The notes: generated by a model not told the origin, from the sequence alone. Shown: positions 36,945 to 45,976, counted from the stretch's first letter. The stretch: DNA of 64,000 nt from Desulfonatronovibrio sp. (GCA_003566455.1 PXDF01000063.1:1-64000); one strand, 5' to 3'. Translations and numbers: made by a program.

Positions 36945-37020
36945 TGGAGCGGGTGACGGGGATCGAACCCGCGACACCAAGCTTGGGAAGCTTGTACTCT
37001 GCCAGCTGAGCTACACCCGC
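36945..37020 (-). tRNA. tRNA-Gly (anticodon CCC), CCA encoded
   Basis: 76 bases with encoded CCA. Acceptor arm GCGGGTG pairs with CACCCGC; D-arm TAGCTCAGCTGGC; anticodon stem CAAGC/GCTTG with loop TTCCCAA, giving anticodon CCC (codon GGG); T-arm CGGGTTCGATCCCCG. It lies immediately upstream of the rimP-nusA-infB operon. In E. coli the tRNA gene at this place is metY (initiator Met), so the position is the same but the tRNA differs. Confidence 0.95.
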
Positions 37021-37039
37021 TCAAGCAAATAAATAATAA

Positions 37040-37068
37040 ATACTGATGGATTCTTTAATAATTGTCAA
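37040..37068 (-). promoter_or_regulatory. Putative promoter of tRNA-Gly and possibly the rimP-pnp operon
   Basis: On the minus strand a perfect TTGACA (37063-37068), a 17-base spacer and CAGTAT (37040-37045, weak -10), 19 bases before the tRNA 5' end. An AT-rich stretch follows. The last 8 leader bases TTGCTTGA are identical to those before the initiator tRNA at 14.9 kb. Confidence 0.5.
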
Positions 37069-37138
37069 GAAGAAGAATTAAAGAATCGCCTATAGTCCCA
37101 GTGCATGACCCTGGCCCTGAGCGGAATATTAAAACCCA

Positions 37139-38260
37139 TCATGTTTGTTTGGCTATTATATTCTTGAATCTGGAAAAAAAGTATCTGCTGTCATGCGGTC
37201 CTGAGCTGGCTTCAGGGTGGTGCTGGACAGCGAGAATGGGTTTTGATTTATGTCTGAATCCCTCGAGTGTACCATCATTAAGATTTATATGTGTTTGTTC
37301 CAGAAAATCAAGGTGATCAATATTTACGCAGAATCCATGATTTTGAGCGGAAATCTCGATTTTTCCAGTGACAAGGTCCTTCACCGGATGATTGGCTCCA
37401 TGATGTCCAAATTTTAGCTTAAAGCTCTTTCCGCCAAGTGCCAGTCCCAGGAGCTGGTTCCCAAGGCATATTCCGGCAATGGGAAATTTTTCAGTAAGCT
37501 TGCTGATGTTTTCAATGCTTCTGGTCATGGCAGCCGGATCGCCAGGGCCGTTTGTTAAAAAAACACCATCAGGATTGATCCGGCAAACCTGTTCATAGCT
37601 GAAGGAAGCCGGTACAACCAGGATTTCTAGATCCTCTTTTTTCAGCAATCTTAAAATATTCCACTTTACACCATAATCAATAACCAGGACCTTGGGACCC
37701 TGTCCGGGCCATTTGTATTTTCCCCGGTCAAGTCTGGCCGGGATGGGTCCGTCGTTGGTCCATGCGTATGGTTCAGTGCAACCGGCCTGTTCAGCCAGAT
37801 TAAGTCCTTCCATGTGAGGAAGTTTTTTAGCTTTGCTAACCAGTTTATCAGGATTGGGCTCATTTGTTGACATCATGCCCCGCATAGCTCCATTTTTTCT
37901 GATGTGACTGGTAAGAGCTCTGGTATCTATTCCTTCAATGCCCATGACATTGTGTCTGGAAAGGTAATCAGGAAGACTTTCAGTTGATCGCCAGTTGGAA
38001 GGTTCCTTGCAGCACTCCTTTACAATAAGGGCGGCAGCCTGGACTTTAGATGACTCAACATCTTCAGGATTGACTCCGTAATTGCCTATCAGGGGATAGG
38101 TCATGCATACCATCTGTCCTATGTAAGATGGATCAGTAATGATTTCCTGATACCCGGTCATGCCGGTGTTAAAAATTACTTCTCCTCCTGAATCGCCTGG
38201 TCCCGTGAATGACTCTCCCTCAAACCAGGTCCCGTCCTCAAGTGCCAGAATAGCTTTCAT
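37139..38260 (-). CDS. carA: Carbamoyl-phosphate synthase, small (glutaminase) subunit
   Basis: 373-residue subunit that releases ammonia from glutamine for carbamoyl phosphate, used for pyrimidines, arginine and, via HypF, hydrogenase CN ligands. The N-terminal CPSase domain ([27 protein letters not shown]) and the class I glutaminase with [15 protein letters not shown] (nucleophile Cys) and the final HHPEASSGP are clear. The position after the Cys-Leu-Gly, His in E. coli CarA, is Asn here. Its start overlaps kdsB by 23 bases. carB is not in the window. Confidence 0.95.
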   Translation of the reverse strand: MKAILALEDGTWFEGESFTGPGDSGGEVIFNTGMTGYQEIITDPSYIGQMVCMTYPLIGNYGVNPEDVESSKVQAAALIVKECCKEPSNWRSTESLPDYLSRHNVMGIEGIDTRALTSHIRKNGAMRGMMSTNEPNPDKLVSKAKKLPHMEGLNLAEQAGCTEPYAWTNDGPIPARLDRGKYKWPGQGPKVLVIDYGVKWNILRLLKKEDLEILVVPASFSYEQVCRINPDGVFLTNGPGDPAAMTRSIENISKLTEKFPIAGICLGNQLLGLALGGKSFKLKFGHHGANHPVKDLVTGKIEISAQNHGFCVNIDHLDFLEQTHINLNDGTLEGFRHKSKPILAVQHHPEASSGPHDSRYFFSRFKNIIAKQT

Positions 38261-38999
38261 TATTTCTCTCCCGCATTATTTTAATGACTTTTTCAATATC
38301 TTCCGGTGAGTCTACTCCATAACTGACATGGCTGGTCTCCACTACGTGAATTGGTATATCTGCATCCAGAAGCCTTAATTGTTCCAGTCTTTCGATTTTT
38401 TCCAACCTGCTTTGATCAAGACTTTTGAATTTTTCAAGGTAACCCATCCTGAAGGCGTAAAGACCGATATGTACAAAGCAGGTTGTCTGTTCATCTGAAT
38501 ATGGAATCATATTTCGTGAAAAATACATAGCCCTGCCTGTTCCAGAAAACACCACCTTGACCAAATTTGTGCTGCTTGCCTCGTTCCGGTTCATGGATCT
38601 GGCCAGAGTGGTGATGCTGACTTTCTGTCTGGATACAAAAGGGCCAAGCAACTGGTCAAGCATTTCCGGTTCCAGCACCGGTTCATCTCCCTGGATATTG
38701 ACAATGATTGAGTCATCAGCGGCATTGATAATTCTGGCGGCTTCATGAACCCTGTCTGTTCCGCTTTTATGTTCTTTTGATGTCATTACCACAGGGACAT
38801 CAAGTTTTTCAGCGGTGCTGAAAATTCTGCTGTCATCAGTTGCCAGGCAAACAAATTTCAGAAGATTACATTTTACGGCCTGGTTATAAACATGCTGGAA
38901 CATGGGTTTTCCCAGAATATTGGTCAGAGGTTTGCCTGGGAATCTGGATGATCCATATCTGACCGGGATTATGCCGATGAAACTTTGGTTATTGTTCAT
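38238..38999 (-). CDS. kdsB: 3-deoxy-manno-octulosonate cytidylyltransferase (CMP-Kdo synthetase)
   Basis: 253-residue enzyme that activates Kdo with CTP for lipopolysaccharide inner-core synthesis. Seen: [23 protein letters not shown] at the start (nucleotide loop), [36 protein letters not shown] (metal site), and a C-terminal HVGLYAF-like HIGLYAFR and EQLRLLD. Its product is used by WaaA, encoded 9 bases upstream. Its 3' end overlaps carA by 23 bases, so carA is probably coupled to this LPS operon. Confidence 0.95.
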   Translation of the reverse strand: MNNNQSFIGIIPVRYGSSRFPGKPLTNILGKPMFQHVYNQAVKCNLLKFVCLATDDSRIFSTAEKLDVPVVMTSKEHKSGTDRVHEAARIINAADDSIIVNIQGDEPVLEPEMLDQLLGPFVSRQKVSITTLARSMNRNEASSTNLVKVVFSGTGRAMYFSRNMIPYSDEQTTCFVHIGLYAFRMGYLEKFKSLDQSRLEKIERLEQLRLLDADIPIHVVETSHVSYGVDSPEDIEKVIKIMRERNNESYSGT

Positions 39000-39008
39000 A
39001 GCTGCTTT

Positions 39009-40259
39009 TTACAACTTGTCCAGACTGGTTATGAGCATGGATGTCCCGCCTTTTTTTTCGGCCATATAATTCTTGAAATCTGACAGAATTTTGATTCTGG
39101 AAGCTGCAGGAGGTTTAATGAGTCTGGAGTACAGTTCATGCTTATCCGCAACCTGACACATGAGATTTATCGATATAATCTTTTTTCCAACCCAGTGGAA
39201 GTTGTCCCAGAATGGGCCGACACAGGGAATTATCCCCTGAGACAAAGGTTCAAGGAAATTCTGGCCACCGCACGGGGCCAGGCTGCCACCGACAAAAACG
39301 GATTTGGCCAGGGCGTAAGCATGCAAAAGTTCTCCGAATTCATCCCATAGAATTACCCCTGTCAGGGAAGAATCTGCTGAAATTCCGGAGCGCCTGACCC
39401 AGGTGATTTTATTGTGATCCAGGAATTTTTGCCATGGATCAATTCTTTTCATGTGCCTGGGAAAAAGAGCAATAGTTGTCTTGGTACGGCTGGATGAAAT
39501 TTTTCTAATCAACCACTGGATTTGAGGTTCTTCTTCCTTACGGATCGAACCGAGAACTATCAGAGGGTGTCCAGCCTTGAAATAGGATGAAAGATGATTT
39601 TTGACGTAAGGTATGGGGTCAATGTTTTTGATGATGTCAAACTTGATATTAGGCATAAGACCCAGTTGGGATTTATTGAATATCCAGGAGAATCTTTCCC
39701 GGTCCCGATCAGATACCGTCAGAATCTCATCTGGCCCCAAGCTGCTTAAAAAATCGGAGAAAGGATAATAGCGGCAAAAGCTTTTCAGACTCATGCGGCC
39801 ATTACCGACTATTACGGGAATGGATTTTTGTTTGCATTTGAAAAGAAGTGCGGGCCAGATTTCAGTTTCCAAAAGGAGCAGACGCTTTGGCTGGATCTTG
39901 GTAAAGACAACTTCCCATACCGCTGGAATGTCAAATGGGAAAAAAACAAGTTCGGCCCGTCCATTGATATTATTTTTCAAAGTATCCATGCCCTGGGTGG
40001 TGTTGCAGCTGATGATGATTCTTGGGAAACGGTTCCTGGGCAGATTTGACAGTAAATTAAGGGCAAGTTTGGCTTCACCCACTGACGCGGCCTGCATCCA
40101 GAGGTCAAATGGTCCCTGAGGCATATCAAGGCCGAATCTTTGTCTGGTTATGGGTTTTAATCCTTTAACAAAAAATAGAAATGGCAAAGCAATGATCCAG
40201 GCCACAAAGTATATGGCCATAAAAAGTGAGCAGGATAGGGAAGTTGCTTTAACCATCAT
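39009..40259 (-). CDS. waaA: 3-deoxy-D-manno-octulosonic acid transferase (Kdo transferase)
   Basis: 416-residue inner-membrane-associated glycosyltransferase that adds Kdo to lipid A precursor. An N-terminal helix (about residues 8-32) is followed by the WaaA pattern: DLWMQAASVGEAKLALNL, RLLLLETEIWPALLFKC, GNGRMSLKSFCRY, and the second-half KSVFVGGSLAPCGGQNFLEPL. It overlaps the end of ddl by 11 bases. With kdsB it shows that the organism makes Kdo-containing LPS. The number of Kdo units added cannot be predicted. Confidence 0.93.
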   Translation of the reverse strand: MMVKATSLSCSLFMAIYFVAWIIALPFLFFVKGLKPITRQRFGLDMPQGPFDLWMQAASVGEAKLALNLLSNLPRNRFPRIIISCNTTQGMDTLKNNINGRAELVFFPFDIPAVWEVVFTKIQPKRLLLLETEIWPALLFKCKQKSIPVIVGNGRMSLKSFCRYYPFSDFLSSLGPDEILTVSDRDRERFSWIFNKSQLGLMPNIKFDIIKNIDPIPYVKNHLSSYFKAGHPLIVLGSIRKEEEPQIQWLIRKISSSRTKTTIALFPRHMKRIDPWQKFLDHNKITWVRRSGISADSSLTGVILWDEFGELLHAYALAKSVFVGGSLAPCGGQNFLEPLSQGIIPCVGPFWDNFHWVGKKIISINLMCQVADKHELYSRLIKPPAASRIKILSDFKNYMAEKKGGTSMLITSLDKL

Positions 40260-41178
40260 ATTTTCTGGGTCTGTTTTTGGCTGATTCCATGGCTAGAGCA
40301 AGGAGCTTTTCCACAAGGGTGCTGAAATCCAGGCCAGCGGCCAGAGCAGCTTTGGGAACCAGGCTGGTTTTGGTCATTCCGGGCAATGTATTGGCTTCAA
40401 GGATATAAATATCATCATTTTTATCCAGTATAAAATCTGTTCTGCTGTAATGTTTAAGGCCAAGGATTCTGTGCGCTTCAAGGGAAAGACTCTGGACCTG
40501 CCGGGTTATTGACTCAGATATTGGAGCCGGGCATATTTCACTGGCTCCGTCAGGATCATACTTGCTCACATAATCAAAAAAACTGCCCTTGAGAGGCTTG
40601 ATAAGTATAGGAGGCAACGCGGAATTTTCCAGGACAGCACAGGTCAACTCGACTCCTTCAATATATTCCTCAAGGATAATTTCATCATTTCTGGTATTAA
40701 GCTGACCCATATGTTTTTTCAGTTCTGCAAAGTTTTTGAATATGGCCATGTCCAGGCTTGAACCTCCGGTATTGGGCTTGGCAACCAGAGGGAAATTAAG
40801 TTCATCAGGAATCTTTTGATTCAGTCCTGTGAGTAAGGACCAATTGGGCGTGGACAGTCCATGGTTTCTGAATATCTGTTTGGACAAATACTTATTCATG
40901 GCCAGAAAAGAACCAACAGGTCCGGATCCCTGATATGGAAGGCCAATGTCATCCAGCAGGGCCTGGATTGTTCCGTCTTCGCCCGGTTGTCCATGAAGGT
41001 TGATAAAAGCGGCGTTGCATCTGCGGGCCTCTTTGATCAATCTGCCCAGGTCCGGTTCCAGGTCAAAGAAACACACATCATGACCCAGACTTATCAGGGC
41101 ATTTTCTATTTGAATCGCACCACTTAAGGAAACTTCCCTTTCCTTAGACCAGCCGCCTGCAATTAAAAGCACACGCAT
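40249..41178 (-). CDS. ddl: D-alanine--D-alanine ligase
   Basis: 309-residue ATP-grasp ligase that makes the D-Ala-D-Ala end of the peptidoglycan stem. Seen: LIAGGWSKEREVSLSGA at the start, FINLHGQPGEDGTIQALLD, LVAKPNTGGSSLDM, ILEEYIEGVELTCAV and the metal site YILEANTLPGMTKTSLVPKAA. The ligase is of the ordinary type; a VanA-like D-lactate ligase would differ around these motifs, but specificity is not certain. Its start lies within the end of the HD-domain gene (35-base overlap) and its end overlaps waaA. Confidence 0.93.
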   Translation of the reverse strand: MRVLLIAGGWSKEREVSLSGAIQIENALISLGHDVCFFDLEPDLGRLIKEARRCNAAFINLHGQPGEDGTIQALLDDIGLPYQGSGPVGSFLAMNKYLSKQIFRNHGLSTPNWSLLTGLNQKIPDELNFPLVAKPNTGGSSLDMAIFKNFAELKKHMGQLNTRNDEIILEEYIEGVELTCAVLENSALPPILIKPLKGSFFDYVSKYDPDGASEICPAPISESITRQVQSLSLEAHRILGLKHYSRTDFILDKNDDIYILEANTLPGMTKTSLVPKAALAAGLDFSTLVEKLLALAMESAKNRPRKYDG

Positions 41179-41734
41179 TGATGTCCGTCCCGAATTTTCT
41201 GTTCAGTTCGTTTTGTATGGCAACGGCCTGATCCCATGATTTCTGCATAAGTCCGTTCATGCGATCATTAATTCCATAGCGGGAAAAAAGATCATCAAAC
41301 CTTGTTTCAAGAGAAACTATCTGGTCGTGCTTAACCCGTTTATCGCTGTAAATGATAACCAGAGGCAAAAAAAATTTTTCAATATCAATGTCTCCAGGCC
41401 AGAAAACATGGTGCATTACTCCCTGGGCTATGGCCGGATTGCGAGTTAATTCCATTACCAGACTGGCCCCAAGCTGATTGTGAAATCCTCCATGCTCAAT
41501 ACAGTAGAATTTGCCAAGATCATGCAGCAAAGCCGAAGCAATTACGGCACCGGTGGGAACAGGGATATCATCCTTGGCCAGCAGGCATATTTCTTCAGCT
41601 ACAACTGCCACCAGACGGCTGTGCTCCTGAATATGACCGGGAAGTTTGAACTCTTCCCAATACCTGAAGCATTCTTCTCTGGAAGGAACGGTCCAGTTTT
41701 TATTATAGGGGTAATGAGCGGGTTTGAAAATCAT
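41144..41734 (-). CDS. HD-domain metal-dependent phosphohydrolase
   Basis: 196-residue protein with the HD superfamily set: H38 (in IQEHSRLVA), HD at 71-72 in SALLHDLGKF, then histidines in CIEHGGFHNQ and VMHHVFWPGD. HD enzymes cleave phosphate esters of nucleotides, including cyclic and alarmone types; substrate is unknown here. The start MIFKPAHYPYN at 41734 is preferred to a frame start 12 codons upstream, on likeness to HD proteins, but a ribosome binding site is not obvious. Its end overlaps ddl by 35 bases. It leads the operon HD-ddl-waaA-kdsB-carA. Confidence 0.78.
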   Translation of the reverse strand: MIFKPAHYPYNKNWTVPSREECFRYWEEFKLPGHIQEHSRLVAVVAEEICLLAKDDIPVPTGAVIASALLHDLGKFYCIEHGGFHNQLGASLVMELTRNPAIAQGVMHHVFWPGDIDIEKFFLPLVIIYSDKRVKHDQIVSLETRFDDLFSRYGINDRMNGLMQKSWDQAVAIQNELNRKFGTDINACAFNCRRLV

Positions 41735-41836
41735 ATGGCAAAACAATGGTATTGATAATTCCCGTGGCAACTTGGCTGTTTACCATCAGTCGCAAGAAAA
41801 GGCAAAATAAACTTTCTAAACCAGCGGATCATGTCG

Positions 41837-41865
41837 TTGACCTTTGCCGCATGCCTGACTATGTA
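41837..41865 (+). promoter_or_regulatory. Putative promoter of hypCDE
   Basis: TTGACC (41837-41842), 17-base spacer, TATGTA (41860-41865), about 40 bases before the hypC ATG. The -10 element is weak, so this is tentative. Confidence 0.33.
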
Positions 41866-41905
41866 TTCTTCTGCAAAAATAGATTCATGTTTTTTGGAGG
41901 TCTTT

Positions 41906-42136
41906 ATGTGTCTTGCCATACCCATGGAAATCAAATCCATAGAAGATAATGTTGCTACTGTAGAAGTGGGCGGGGTCAGAAATCAGGTCCGTCTTGATAT
42001 AATTGATGAACCGGCCCAGGTGGGTGATTTTGTTATTGTTCATGCTGGTTTTGCCTTGCGCAGAATTGATCGTGAAGAGGGGCTTGAGACCCTGAAACTA
42101 TTCCAGGAGGGGCTTGGGCTTGAACTTGTTAAATAA
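41906..42136 (+). CDS. hypC: Hydrogenase maturation chaperone HypC
   Basis: 76-residue chaperone that, with HypD, carries the Fe(CN)2CO group to the large subunit of [NiFe] hydrogenase. The essential N-terminus MCLAIPMEI is exact, with Cys2 as the functional residue. The family pattern VEVGGVRNQVRLDII and VGDFVIVHAGFALRRID follows. GGAGG lies 6 bases before the ATG at 41906, which settles the start; the frame is open 25 codons further upstream. Its 3' end overlaps hypD. Confidence 0.95.
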   Translation: MCLAIPMEIKSIEDNVATVEVGGVRNQVRLDIIDEPAQVGDFVIVHAGFALRRIDREEGLETLKLFQEGLGLELVK

Positions 42137-43202
42137 ATTCAAGGATCCAAAGCTTTGCTTGAATATTCTGGCTCAGATCAGGGCCGAAATCAATGGGGAA
42201 TTCAGATTCATGGAAGTCTGCGGGACCCATACAATGGCCATTTTTCAAAGCGGCATAAGAACCCTTCTGCCTGAACAGATTGTTCATCTCTCAGGACCTG
42301 GCTGCCCTGTATGCGTCACCCATGACCGGGAAATTGCAGCCTATCTTGCCTTGTCAGAAAAAGATCTGGTCATTGCCACGTTTGGTGACCTGATCAAGGT
42401 TCCAGGGCCAGGCGGCAGAAACCTAAAAATGGCCCAGGCTGAAGGTGCAAGGATTAAAGTCGTGTATTCGGCCTTTGATGCTTTGCAGATTGCCCTGGAA
42501 AATCCTGATGATAAGGTGGTTTTTCTGGGTGTGGGTTTTGAAACAACCGCTCCCACTGTTGCCGCTGTCATCAGAATGGCCAGGGAGCAGGGAGTTGGCA
42601 ATTTTTCTGTCCTGTCTTTTCATAAACTTGTTCCTCCAGCCCTTAAGGCTCTGGCGACAGATCAGCAAATCACGGTAAACGGCCTGCTTCTTCCGGGTCA
42701 CGTGTCCACGATTATTGGTCTTGAACCCTATCTGTTTCTGGCTCAGGAATACAAAATGCCTTCAGTCATAGGCGGCTTTGAGCCTCTGGATATTCTCCAG
42801 GCCATACTCATCATGATCAGACAGAAAAATCAGGGTCAGGTCGAGGTTGTGAATAATTACAAACGAGTGGTCAGCGACAAAGGAAATGCCAGAGCTATGG
42901 AAATAATGTATGATGTCTTTGTGACCTGTGACGCCCTCTGGCGCGGTCTTGGAGTCATTCCTGACAGCGGTCTGGCCGTTAGGAAGCAGTATCAGGATTT
43001 TGACGCCTCTGTGGTACATGATCAGAAACTGCCTCAGGTGGAAGAAATTCCCGGCTGCAAATGCGGAGAAGTACTTAAGGGTTTGATATCTCCAGACAGG
43101 TGTCCACTCTATGGCACCAGATGCACCCCGGCCAGACCCGTGGGTCCGTGCATGGTCTCAACCGAAGGTTCATGCGCTGCATATTACAAATACCGGTTGT
43201 AG
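42120..43202 (+). CDS. hypD: Hydrogenase maturation protein HypD
   Basis: 360-residue Fe-S scaffold on which the Fe(CN)2CO unit is built. Seen: MEVCGTHTMAIFQSGIR, LSGPGCPVC near residue 60, GFETTAPTVAA, and the C-terminal Cys cluster CKCGEVLKG, SPDRCPLYGTRCTPARPVGPCMVSTEGSCAAYY. No ATG start is available. I chose the TTG at 42120 because AGGAGG (42105-42110) lies at a good distance; the TTG at 42114, two codons earlier, is too close. Either lies within the end of hypC, so translation is coupled. Confidence 0.94.
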   Translation: MNLLNKFKDPKLCLNILAQIRAEINGEFRFMEVCGTHTMAIFQSGIRTLLPEQIVHLSGPGCPVCVTHDREIAAYLALSEKDLVIATFGDLIKVPGPGGRNLKMAQAEGARIKVVYSAFDALQIALENPDDKVVFLGVGFETTAPTVAAVIRMAREQGVGNFSVLSFHKLVPPALKALATDQQITVNGLLLPGHVSTIIGLEPYLFLAQEYKMPSVIGGFEPLDILQAILIMIRQKNQGQVEVVNNYKRVVSDKGNARAMEIMYDVFVTCDALWRGLGVIPDSGLAVRKQYQDFDASVVHDQKLPQVEEIPGCKCGEVLKGLISPDRCPLYGTRCTPARPVGPCMVSTEGSCAAYYKYRL

Positions 43203-43248
43203 TTTCATGCCCCAAGGATATGGCGAAAGATGATGATGTTTATAAAAT

Positions 43249-44268
43249 ATGGACCCACTTATGTCTGAAAGAATAATCCTTGATTATGGAAGCGGAGGCA
43301 AAGCCTCACAGCGTCTGATCAAAGATCTGTTTATCAAACATTTCGGGAATCCAAGCCTGAACAGACTTGATGACGCGGCGCTGATATCCGGACTTGAAGG
43401 GTGCTTATCCATGAGCACTGACACCTTCACCGTGGATCCCGTATTTTTTCCCGGAGGCAATATCGGTTCTCTGGCCGTTCATGGAACAGTCAACGACGTG
43501 GCCATGCTTGGGGCAATTCCCAAATATATCAGTTGCGCCTTTATTCTTGAAGAGGGCCTGAAAATGGATGATCTGAACAGGATTGTCAGTTCAATGGCCA
43601 TGGCCGCCCAGGATGCCGGAGTACTTATAGTGACAGGAGATACCAAAGTGGTGCCAAGAGGGGCTGTGGACAGGATATTTATCAACACTACAGGCATAGG
43701 ATCGGTTGTCGCTCATCCACCTCCATCTGGGAGCAGGGCTGTTCCGGGAGACATGATCCTGGTCAGCGGAAGCATTGGAGATCATGGCCTGGCAATTTTA
43801 TCGCACCGTCAGGGGATATCTTTTGAAACAGATATTTTGAGCGATTCTCAGGCCCTGAATCATCTGATCATAAAGCTGATCAGGGAAGTGGGCGATGTTC
43901 ACGTGCTCCGCGATCCCACCAGAGGGGGGCTGGCCACGACCTTGAATGAAATTGCCCAGCAGTCCGGCGTGGAATTATTCATTGAGCAGGAAAAAATACC
44001 CGTTCGTCAGGAAGTTGAAGGAGGATGTTCTTTTCTGGGACTTGATCCGTTATACTTGGCAAATGAAGGCAAGTTCATCTGTATCCTTCCTGAAAAATCA
44101 GCCGGAAAAGCCCTTGAGGTCATGCACGCGGATCCCGCAGGGCAGGGAGCCGCCATTATCGGACATGTCAGGCAGGGCAGAAAGGGAAAAGTGGTGCTCA
44201 GGACCGCCCTGGGTGGTCACAGGCTTCTTGATATGCTGGAGGGAGAACAATTGCCCAGAATCTGCTAG
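43249..44268 (+). CDS. hypE: Hydrogenase maturation protein HypE
   Basis: 339-residue enzyme of the PurM/ThiL-like superfamily. It dehydrates the C-terminal Cys thiocarbamate, made by HypF, to thiocyanate and donates CN to HypD. Seen: ILDYGSGGKASQRLI, DDAALI, MSTDTFTVDPVFFPGGNIGSLAVHGTVNDVAMLGA, VTGDTKVVPRG, and the required C-terminal PRIC with the terminal Cys. It starts 46 bases after hypD at ATG 43249 (an in-frame ATG four codons later is possible). hypA and hypB are absent here; hypF is at 20-22 kb. Confidence 0.96.
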   Translation: MDPLMSERIILDYGSGGKASQRLIKDLFIKHFGNPSLNRLDDAALISGLEGCLSMSTDTFTVDPVFFPGGNIGSLAVHGTVNDVAMLGAIPKYISCAFILEEGLKMDDLNRIVSSMAMAAQDAGVLIVTGDTKVVPRGAVDRIFINTTGIGSVVAHPPPSGSRAVPGDMILVSGSIGDHGLAILSHRQGISFETDILSDSQALNHLIIKLIREVGDVHVLRDPTRGGLATTLNEIAQQSGVELFIEQEKIPVRQEVEGGCSFLGLDPLYLANEGKFICILPEKSAGKALEVMHADPAGQGAAIIGHVRQGRKGKVVLRTALGGHRLLDMLEGEQLPRIC

Positions 44269-44277
44269 CATAAAATT

Positions 44278-44502
44278 ATGAACTACTGGTCCGGGCTTGG
44301 AAAAGCCGTGATATTTACCGGGGTAATCCTGATAATCATCGGGATGATAATCCTTTTCAGGGACAAGCTGCCTTTTGGCATTGGCCGTCTTCCCGGGGAC
44401 CTATCCATTGAACGGGATAATTTCAGGTTTTATTTTCCCTTGGGCACTTGTATTGCTGCCAGCATTATTTTGACTCTGGTACTGTATTTATGGAGAAAAT
44501 AG
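44278..44502 (+). CDS. DUF2905 small membrane protein
   Basis: 74-residue protein with two membrane helices (about residues 7-26 and 52-70), separated by a short loop with the motif LPFGIGRLPGDLSIERDNFRFYFPLG. That loop is the DUF2905 signature (GRLPGDI followed by FYFP). Function unknown. It starts 9 bases after the hypE stop, so it may share the hyp transcript, but DUF2905 genes occur in many contexts. It ends 3 bases before the convergent gltX stop. Confidence 0.85.
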   Translation: MNYWSGLGKAVIFTGVILIIIGMIILFRDKLPFGIGRLPGDLSIERDNFRFYFPLGTCIAASIILTLVLYLWRK

Positions 44503-44505
44503 GGC

Positions 44506-45900
44506 TTATTGAGCTGTTTTTTTCAGTCTGTTCAAAACACGTTCTTTGCCGAGAACCTCCATAGTTTCAAAAAGGCCGGGGCTGGCTGTTTTACCGGTTA
44601 TGGCCACCCGTAGAGGCTGAGCAATGACTTTGAACTTGACTTCTCTTTTCTTGATATAATTTCCCAGTTCCTCTTCCAGAGCCTTTTGATCAAAAGCATC
44701 CATTTTTTCCAGCAACATGGCGATTTCACTCAAGTATGCCTCTGTTTCCCGAGTCAGAAATTTATCCACGGCCTTTTGATCATAAACCAGGCTCTGGTCA
44801 TCGGCCAGAAAGAACTCAGCCATTTCAGCCATTTCCTTCATGGTTCCCGCCCTGGGCTTCAGCAGGGGAATGATTTTCTCCAGATAACTCTGGTCAACGG
44901 GCAGCAGACTCTGATCAAGATGCTCAGCAAGAATCGATGCCAGGCGGCTGACATCGGCTTCCTTGATATAATGGGAATTAAGCCAGATAAGCTTGCTTGT
45001 ATCAAAGATGCAAGCTGATGATCCGAGATTTTCCAGGGAAAACTTCTTGATCAGGTCTTCTTTGGAAAAAATTTCTTCATCCTTGAAAGACCATCCCAGG
45101 CGGACCAGGTAATTAAGCATTGCTTCAGGCAAAAAGCCCATTTCCCTGTAAGCCATGACTGACAGCGCACCGTGGCGTTTGGAGAGTTTTTTTCTATCCG
45201 GGCCCAGGATCATGGGAACATGGCCAAAAAGAGGCGGATCAACTCCCAGGGCCTTATAGATGAGTATCTGTTTAGGAGTGTTGTTGACATGGTCGTCGCC
45301 GCGCAGGATGTGGGTTATCCCCATTTCAATATCATCCACCACCACGGCCAGATTATAGGTGGGAGTTCCGTCTTTTCGCTGCAGAACAAAATCGTCCAGC
45401 TCCTGGTTGTCAAGATATATGGGTCCTTTGACCTGATCAATAAATACAGTCTGTCCGGTCAAGGGGGCTTTCAGCCTGATGACCGTATCCGGGCCGGGTT
45501 TGACTCCCATATCCCGGCATTTTCCGCTGTATTTTGGCTTGAGTCCCTTTTTTCTGGCCGCCTCCCGCATGGCTTCCACTTCATCAGGAGAACAATTGCA
45601 GTAATACCCGCTTCCTTTTTCAATAAGACTGTCAATATAACTTAAATATTCCTCTTTCCTCTGACTCTGGAAAAATGGCCCCCGGTCGTAATCGAGTCCA
45701 AGCCAGTCCATGGCGTCAATAATGGCCCGGGTCATTTCAGGGGTTGATCTCTGCTGATCAGTGTCTTCAACCCTGAGAATAAAGTGCCCGTCATTTTTTC
45801 TGGCAAAAAGCCAGTTGAAAAGAGCGGTCCTGGCTCCTCCAATATGCAGATATCCGGTGGGACTGGGCGCGAATCTGGTTGTGACTGTATTCATGTTCAA
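44506..45900 (-). CDS. gltX: Glutamyl-tRNA synthetase
   Basis: 464-residue class I tRNA synthetase. The HIGH-type motif lies in SPTGYLHIGGARTALFNW at about residues 12-29. Other blocks are RVEDTDQQR, a Cys-rich segment YYCNCSPDEVEAMREAA near 95-115 with two cysteines, HILRGDDHVNNTPKQ and the KMSKS loop KKLSKRHG. Length and order are normal. Whether it is discriminating or also charges tRNA-Gln cannot be told. It is downstream of nfu, but a clear terminator lies between them, so it is likely separately transcribed. Confidence 0.95.
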   Translation of the reverse strand: MNMNTVTTRFAPSPTGYLHIGGARTALFNWLFARKNDGHFILRVEDTDQQRSTPEMTRAIIDAMDWLGLDYDRGPFFQSQRKEEYLSYIDSLIEKGSGYYCNCSPDEVEAMREAARKKGLKPKYSGKCRDMGVKPGPDTVIRLKAPLTGQTVFIDQVKGPIYLDNQELDDFVLQRKDGTPTYNLAVVVDDIEMGITHILRGDDHVNNTPKQILIYKALGVDPPLFGHVPMILGPDRKKLSKRHGALSVMAYREMGFLPEAMLNYLVRLGWSFKDEEIFSKEDLIKKFSLENLGSSACIFDTSKLIWLNSHYIKEADVSRLASILAEHLDQSLLPVDQSYLEKIIPLLKPRAGTMKEMAEMAEFFLADDQSLVYDQKAVDKFLTRETEAYLSEIAMLLEKMDAFDQKALEEELGNYIKKREVKFKVIAQPLRVAITGKTASPGLFETMEVLGKERVLNRLKKTAQ

Positions 45901-45919
45901 TGCCTATGGTCATTTTACG

Positions 45920-45948
45920 AAAAAAATGGCGGGCCATCAAAGCCCGCC
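45920..45948 (-). terminator. Intrinsic terminator after nfu
   Basis: On the minus strand GGCGGGC, a 7-base loop and GCCCGCC (perfect 7-base-pair stem) are followed by ATTTTTTT. It lies about 30 bases after the nfu stop and about 20 bases before the gltX start. Confidence 0.88.
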
Positions 45949-45976
45949 AGAGAGATCCCTGCCATACAACCTTAGT

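Noticed and set aside
41731-41940. Minus-strand open frame opposite hypC start
   Set aside because: It runs antisense to hypC and its promoter region, has no ribosome binding site and no recognisable sequence.
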